DNA from: Candidatus Fonsibacter sp.
Lineage (GTDB): Bacteria; Pseudomonadota; Alphaproteobacteria; Pelagibacterales; Pelagibacteraceae
Assembly (NCBI GenBank): GCA_023257975.1
Contig: JALRAW010000081.1
Coordinates: 1 to 9,549, forward strand
Length of the DNA stretch: 9,549 nucleotides
Direction: 5' to 3'
Part shown: piece after piece, positions 7,550 through 9,549 of the stretch
How the letters are laid out: each line of letters opens with the position of its first letter
Numbering within the stretch: the stretch's first letter is position 1
Program-made: the position numbers and the translations under genes
Notes under the pieces: model-generated
The model's input: only the letters and a program-made list of their open reading frames with translations
The model's database searches: none
What the model was told of the DNA's origin: nothing

Positions 7550-9549
7550 CCGGTATCTATAATATTTAATATTTTATCTTTTTTAAAAAATTTTAGAAGT
7601 ATATTGAATTTATCGATTGATAAATTATTTTCTAAGTAAAAATCAGTTTCTTGTTTAGCAAGTTCAAATAGATGAGAATGATACATTGGATCTGCTACTA
7701 TAAAGTCTTTCTCACCACTTTGCTTGTATCCAATAATATCCCCAAACCCTCTTAATTTTAGATCTTGTTCAGATATATAAAAACCATCGTTAGATTCTTT
7801 AAGAATCTTAAGTCGTTTTTTTCCATTTTCGCTTATAGATTTTGAATATATTAAAACACATTCGCCATCCTCATTTCCTCTACCGACTCTTCCTCTTAAT
7901 TGATGTAATTGGGCAAGTCCGAATCTTTCTGAATTTTCAATTATAATTGTATTAGCGTTTTGATTATCAACTCCAACCTCGACTACAGTGGTTGATATTA
8001 ATATTGAAAATTTTTTATCTAAAAAATCTTTCATTATTTTAACTTTTTCTTCATTTTTTAAATTGCCATGCATTACTGCAACATTTTCTGGAAAATATTT
8101 TTTTAAATAATCAAATCTTTCTATTACAGGGGTTAATTTAACTTTTTGACTTTCTTCAATTAAGGGACAAATCCAATAAATTTGTTGATTATTTTGAATT
8201 TTATTTTTAATTAAATTAATTAGATCAGATATTTTATTTTCGGGAATAATATTAGTTATAATTTTAGTTTTTTTAAATGGTTTTTCCCTAAGGGTGGAAA
8301 TATCCATATCACCATAAGTTGATAAAATTAAAGTTCTAGGAATTGGAGTCGCACTCATTAACAGGACATCGCAATTTATACCGCCTTTTTGTGAAAGATT
8401 TATTCTTTGTTTAACTCCAAACTTATGTTGTTCATCTATAATAATTAATCCTAAATTTTTAAATAAAACAGTTTCTTGAAATAACGAATGAGTACCTATT
8501 AAAAAATTAATTTTACCTTCAGCTAATTGTTTTTTAATTTCAATTTGTTTTTTTTTATTTACACTACCAGTTAGAATTTCAATTTTGACATCTAAACCTT
8601 TAGTTATTGAAGTAATTAGATTCAAATGCTGAGTTGCTAATATTTCAGTAGGGCACATTAGGGCGACTTGATAACCAGAGTTTATTACGTTTAATCCAGT
8701 AATAATTGAAATTATAGTTTTTCCTGAACCAACATCCCCCTGAAGTAGTCTTAACATTTTTTTATCTTTTTTAAGATTATCTTCAATTTCCATAATTATT
8801 GTTTCCTGATCTTTAGTTAAATTGAAGGATAAATTTTTAATTATTTTAAATTTATTTTCTGAAGAAAAAATTTTTGGCTTTTTATAAATTGTTGAATTTT
8901 TTTTTTTAATTTGAGAAAAAATTAATAAATTAGAAAATATTTCATCAAATGATATCCTTTCATAAGATGAAGAATTTTTATCTAAATCTTCTATTTTTTT
9001 TGGATTATGAAGATTAATTAATGAGTCTTTAAAACTAGGCCACTTGTTATTTTTAATAATACTATCTCTATGCCATTCTTTAATATCAGGTAAATTTTTA
9101 GTAATATTTTCATAAATCTTATTTATAGTTTTATTTGATACCCCCTTTAACGAACTGTAAGTGGGCATTATTTTGCTAACTTTATCCTCATTAGCAATGG
9201 AGGTTACATAATCTGGATTAGTGATTTGATATTTATTTTTATAAATATTAATTTTTCCGCTAATAATAACTTCAGTATTAATAGGTAGTATTTCTTTAAT
9301 ATAGTTTTCTCTGGAATTAAAAAAAACAATATTTATTTCTCCAGTATCATCGTAACATTGAACAGTACTTGGAAGTCTTCTTATTCTTGGAAAGTTATGT
9401 TTTTTTACCTTTACAAATATTGTACTAATTTTTCCAATTTCTAGATTATTTAATTTAGGACAATGAGTTCTATCAATTAAACCATATGGAAAATTAAATA
9501 TTAAATCGATATTCGATTGTATTTTTTTTTCGTTAAATAATTTCTCTAT
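7546..9549 (-). CDS. recG: RecG ATP-dependent DNA helicase (5'-partial)
   Basis: RecG is a monomeric superfamily 2 helicase that regresses stalled forks and branch-migrates Holliday junctions, D-loops and R-loops. The frame is open to the window edge, giving 667 visible residues; the ATG at 9168 (visible residue 128) is internal. The 127 residues before it form the wedge/OB region that binds the junction, including FPYGLIDRTH, CYDDTGEINIVFFN and YQITNPDYV, followed by the conserved PTYSSLKGVS. Comparison with E. coli RecG suggests only about 20-30 residues are missing beyond 9549. In visible numbering the helicase motifs are: Walker A GDVGSGKT 271-278, DEQH 372-375, SAT 399-401, and motif VI QLRGRVGR 550-557, followed by the C-terminal LRGFGDIIGYKQSG region (598-612) needed for translocation. 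The protein ends NIIDTG. It contains an A11 run (sense strand; 8897-8907), read as consecutive lysines. It is convergent with the sbmA-like gene, sharing TTAA at 7546-7549. Confidence 0.95.
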   Translation of the reverse strand: MEKLFNEKKIQSNIDLIFNFPYGLIDRTHCPKLNNLEIGKISTIFVKVKKHNFPRIRRLPSTVQCYDDTGEINIVFFNSRENYIKEILPINTEVIISGKINIYKNKYQITNPDYVTSIANEDKVSKIMPTYSSLKGVSNKTINKIYENITKNLPDIKEWHRDSIIKNNKWPSFKDSLINLHNPKKIEDLDKNSSSYERISFDEIFSNLLIFSQIKKKNSTIYKKPKIFSSENKFKIIKNLSFNLTKDQETIIMEIEDNLKKDKKMLRLLQGDVGSGKTIISIITGLNVINSGYQVALMCPTEILATQHLNLITSITKGLDVKIEILTGSVNKKKQIEIKKQLAEGKINFLIGTHSLFQETVLFKNLGLIIIDEQHKFGVKQRINLSQKGGINCDVLLMSATPIPRTLILSTYGDMDISTLREKPFKKTKIITNIIPENKISDLINLIKNKIQNNQQIYWICPLIEESQKVKLTPVIERFDYLKKYFPENVAVMHGNLKNEEKVKIMKDFLDKKFSILISTTVVEVGVDNQNANTIIIENSERFGLAQLHQLRGRVGRGNEDGECVLIYSKSISENGKKRLKILKESNDGFYISEQDLKLRGFGDIIGYKQSGEKDFIVADPMYHSHLFELAKQETDFYLENNLSIDKFNILLKFFKKDKILNIIDTG

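Noticed and set aside
7532..7551. Bidirectional terminator at the recG/sbmA junction.
   Set aside because: The stem is only 5 bp with a 10-base AT loop and no clean T tract directly after it on the plus strand, so it is too weak to annotate as a terminator.
7546..9549. Transcription-repair coupling factor Mfd or another SF2 helicase instead of RecG.
   Set aside because: The N-terminal wedge/OB features and the PTYSSLKGVS motif are RecG-specific, and no UvrB-like or RNA polymerase-binding region is present.
1..9549. A new defence, mobile or biosynthetic system hidden among the genes.
   Set aside because: Apart from the chimeric left edge, every stretch over 100 bases is accounted for by recognisable core genes; no repeats, CRISPR units, integrase, toxin-antitoxin pair or cargo-like ORFs were seen.

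Overview
The window looks like chromosomal DNA from a low-GC alphaproteobacterium, most plausibly a streamlined marine lineage of the SAR11/HIMB59 type. The grounds are AT-rich codon use throughout, near-zero intergenic space, overlapping genes, the alphaproteobacterial-looking uvrA | ssb-gyrA cluster, a mitochondrial-type complex I accessory subunit (NDUFS4 family) and an SbmA/BacA-family transporter. The lineage is inferred from protein style and base composition only. Both window edges look like contig ends: recG runs off the right edge, and the left edge appears to be chimeric.

Layout. Positions 1-122 hold no recognised gene and have a clearly higher GC content than the rest. Positions 123-3062 (minus) are uvrA. 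Its last 50 codons (123-275) are not UvrA: they match the middle of ribosomal protein L19 (rplS), joined in frame where the UvrA C-terminus should be. A compact 83-bp divergent promoter region (3063-3145) separates uvrA from ssb (3146-3598, plus). Next come gyrA (3608-6295), an NDUFS4-like gene (6295-6585) and an SbmA/BacA-like transporter gene (6578-7549), all on the plus strand and touching or overlapping, so they are probably one operon. recG (7546-9549, minus) faces this operon tail to tail and shares the four bases TTAA with it. Its reading frame continues past the internal ATG at 9168 to the window edge, so the gene is 5'-partial rather than a short 540-residue protein.

Function. Four of the genes serve DNA maintenance: UvrA (nucleotide excision repair damage recognition), SSB (single-strand binding), GyrA (DNA gyrase) and RecG (fork-regression helicase). 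The other two are linked by transcription only: a complex I assembly/stability subunit and an inner-membrane peptide transporter.

I found no CRISPR array, mobile element, tRNA, rRNA or new defence-like system. The most notable signal is the UvrA-L19 fusion and the second breakpoint beside it. An amplification or assembly chimera explains these best, but they should be checked because they corrupt the annotated uvrA 3' end. Smaller points of interest are a Ser-to-Gln change at the main quinolone-contact position of GyrA, a zinc-ligand substitution in UvrA, a short SbmA with a T10 run just after its start, and a divergent uvrA/ssb promoter with no visible SOS box.
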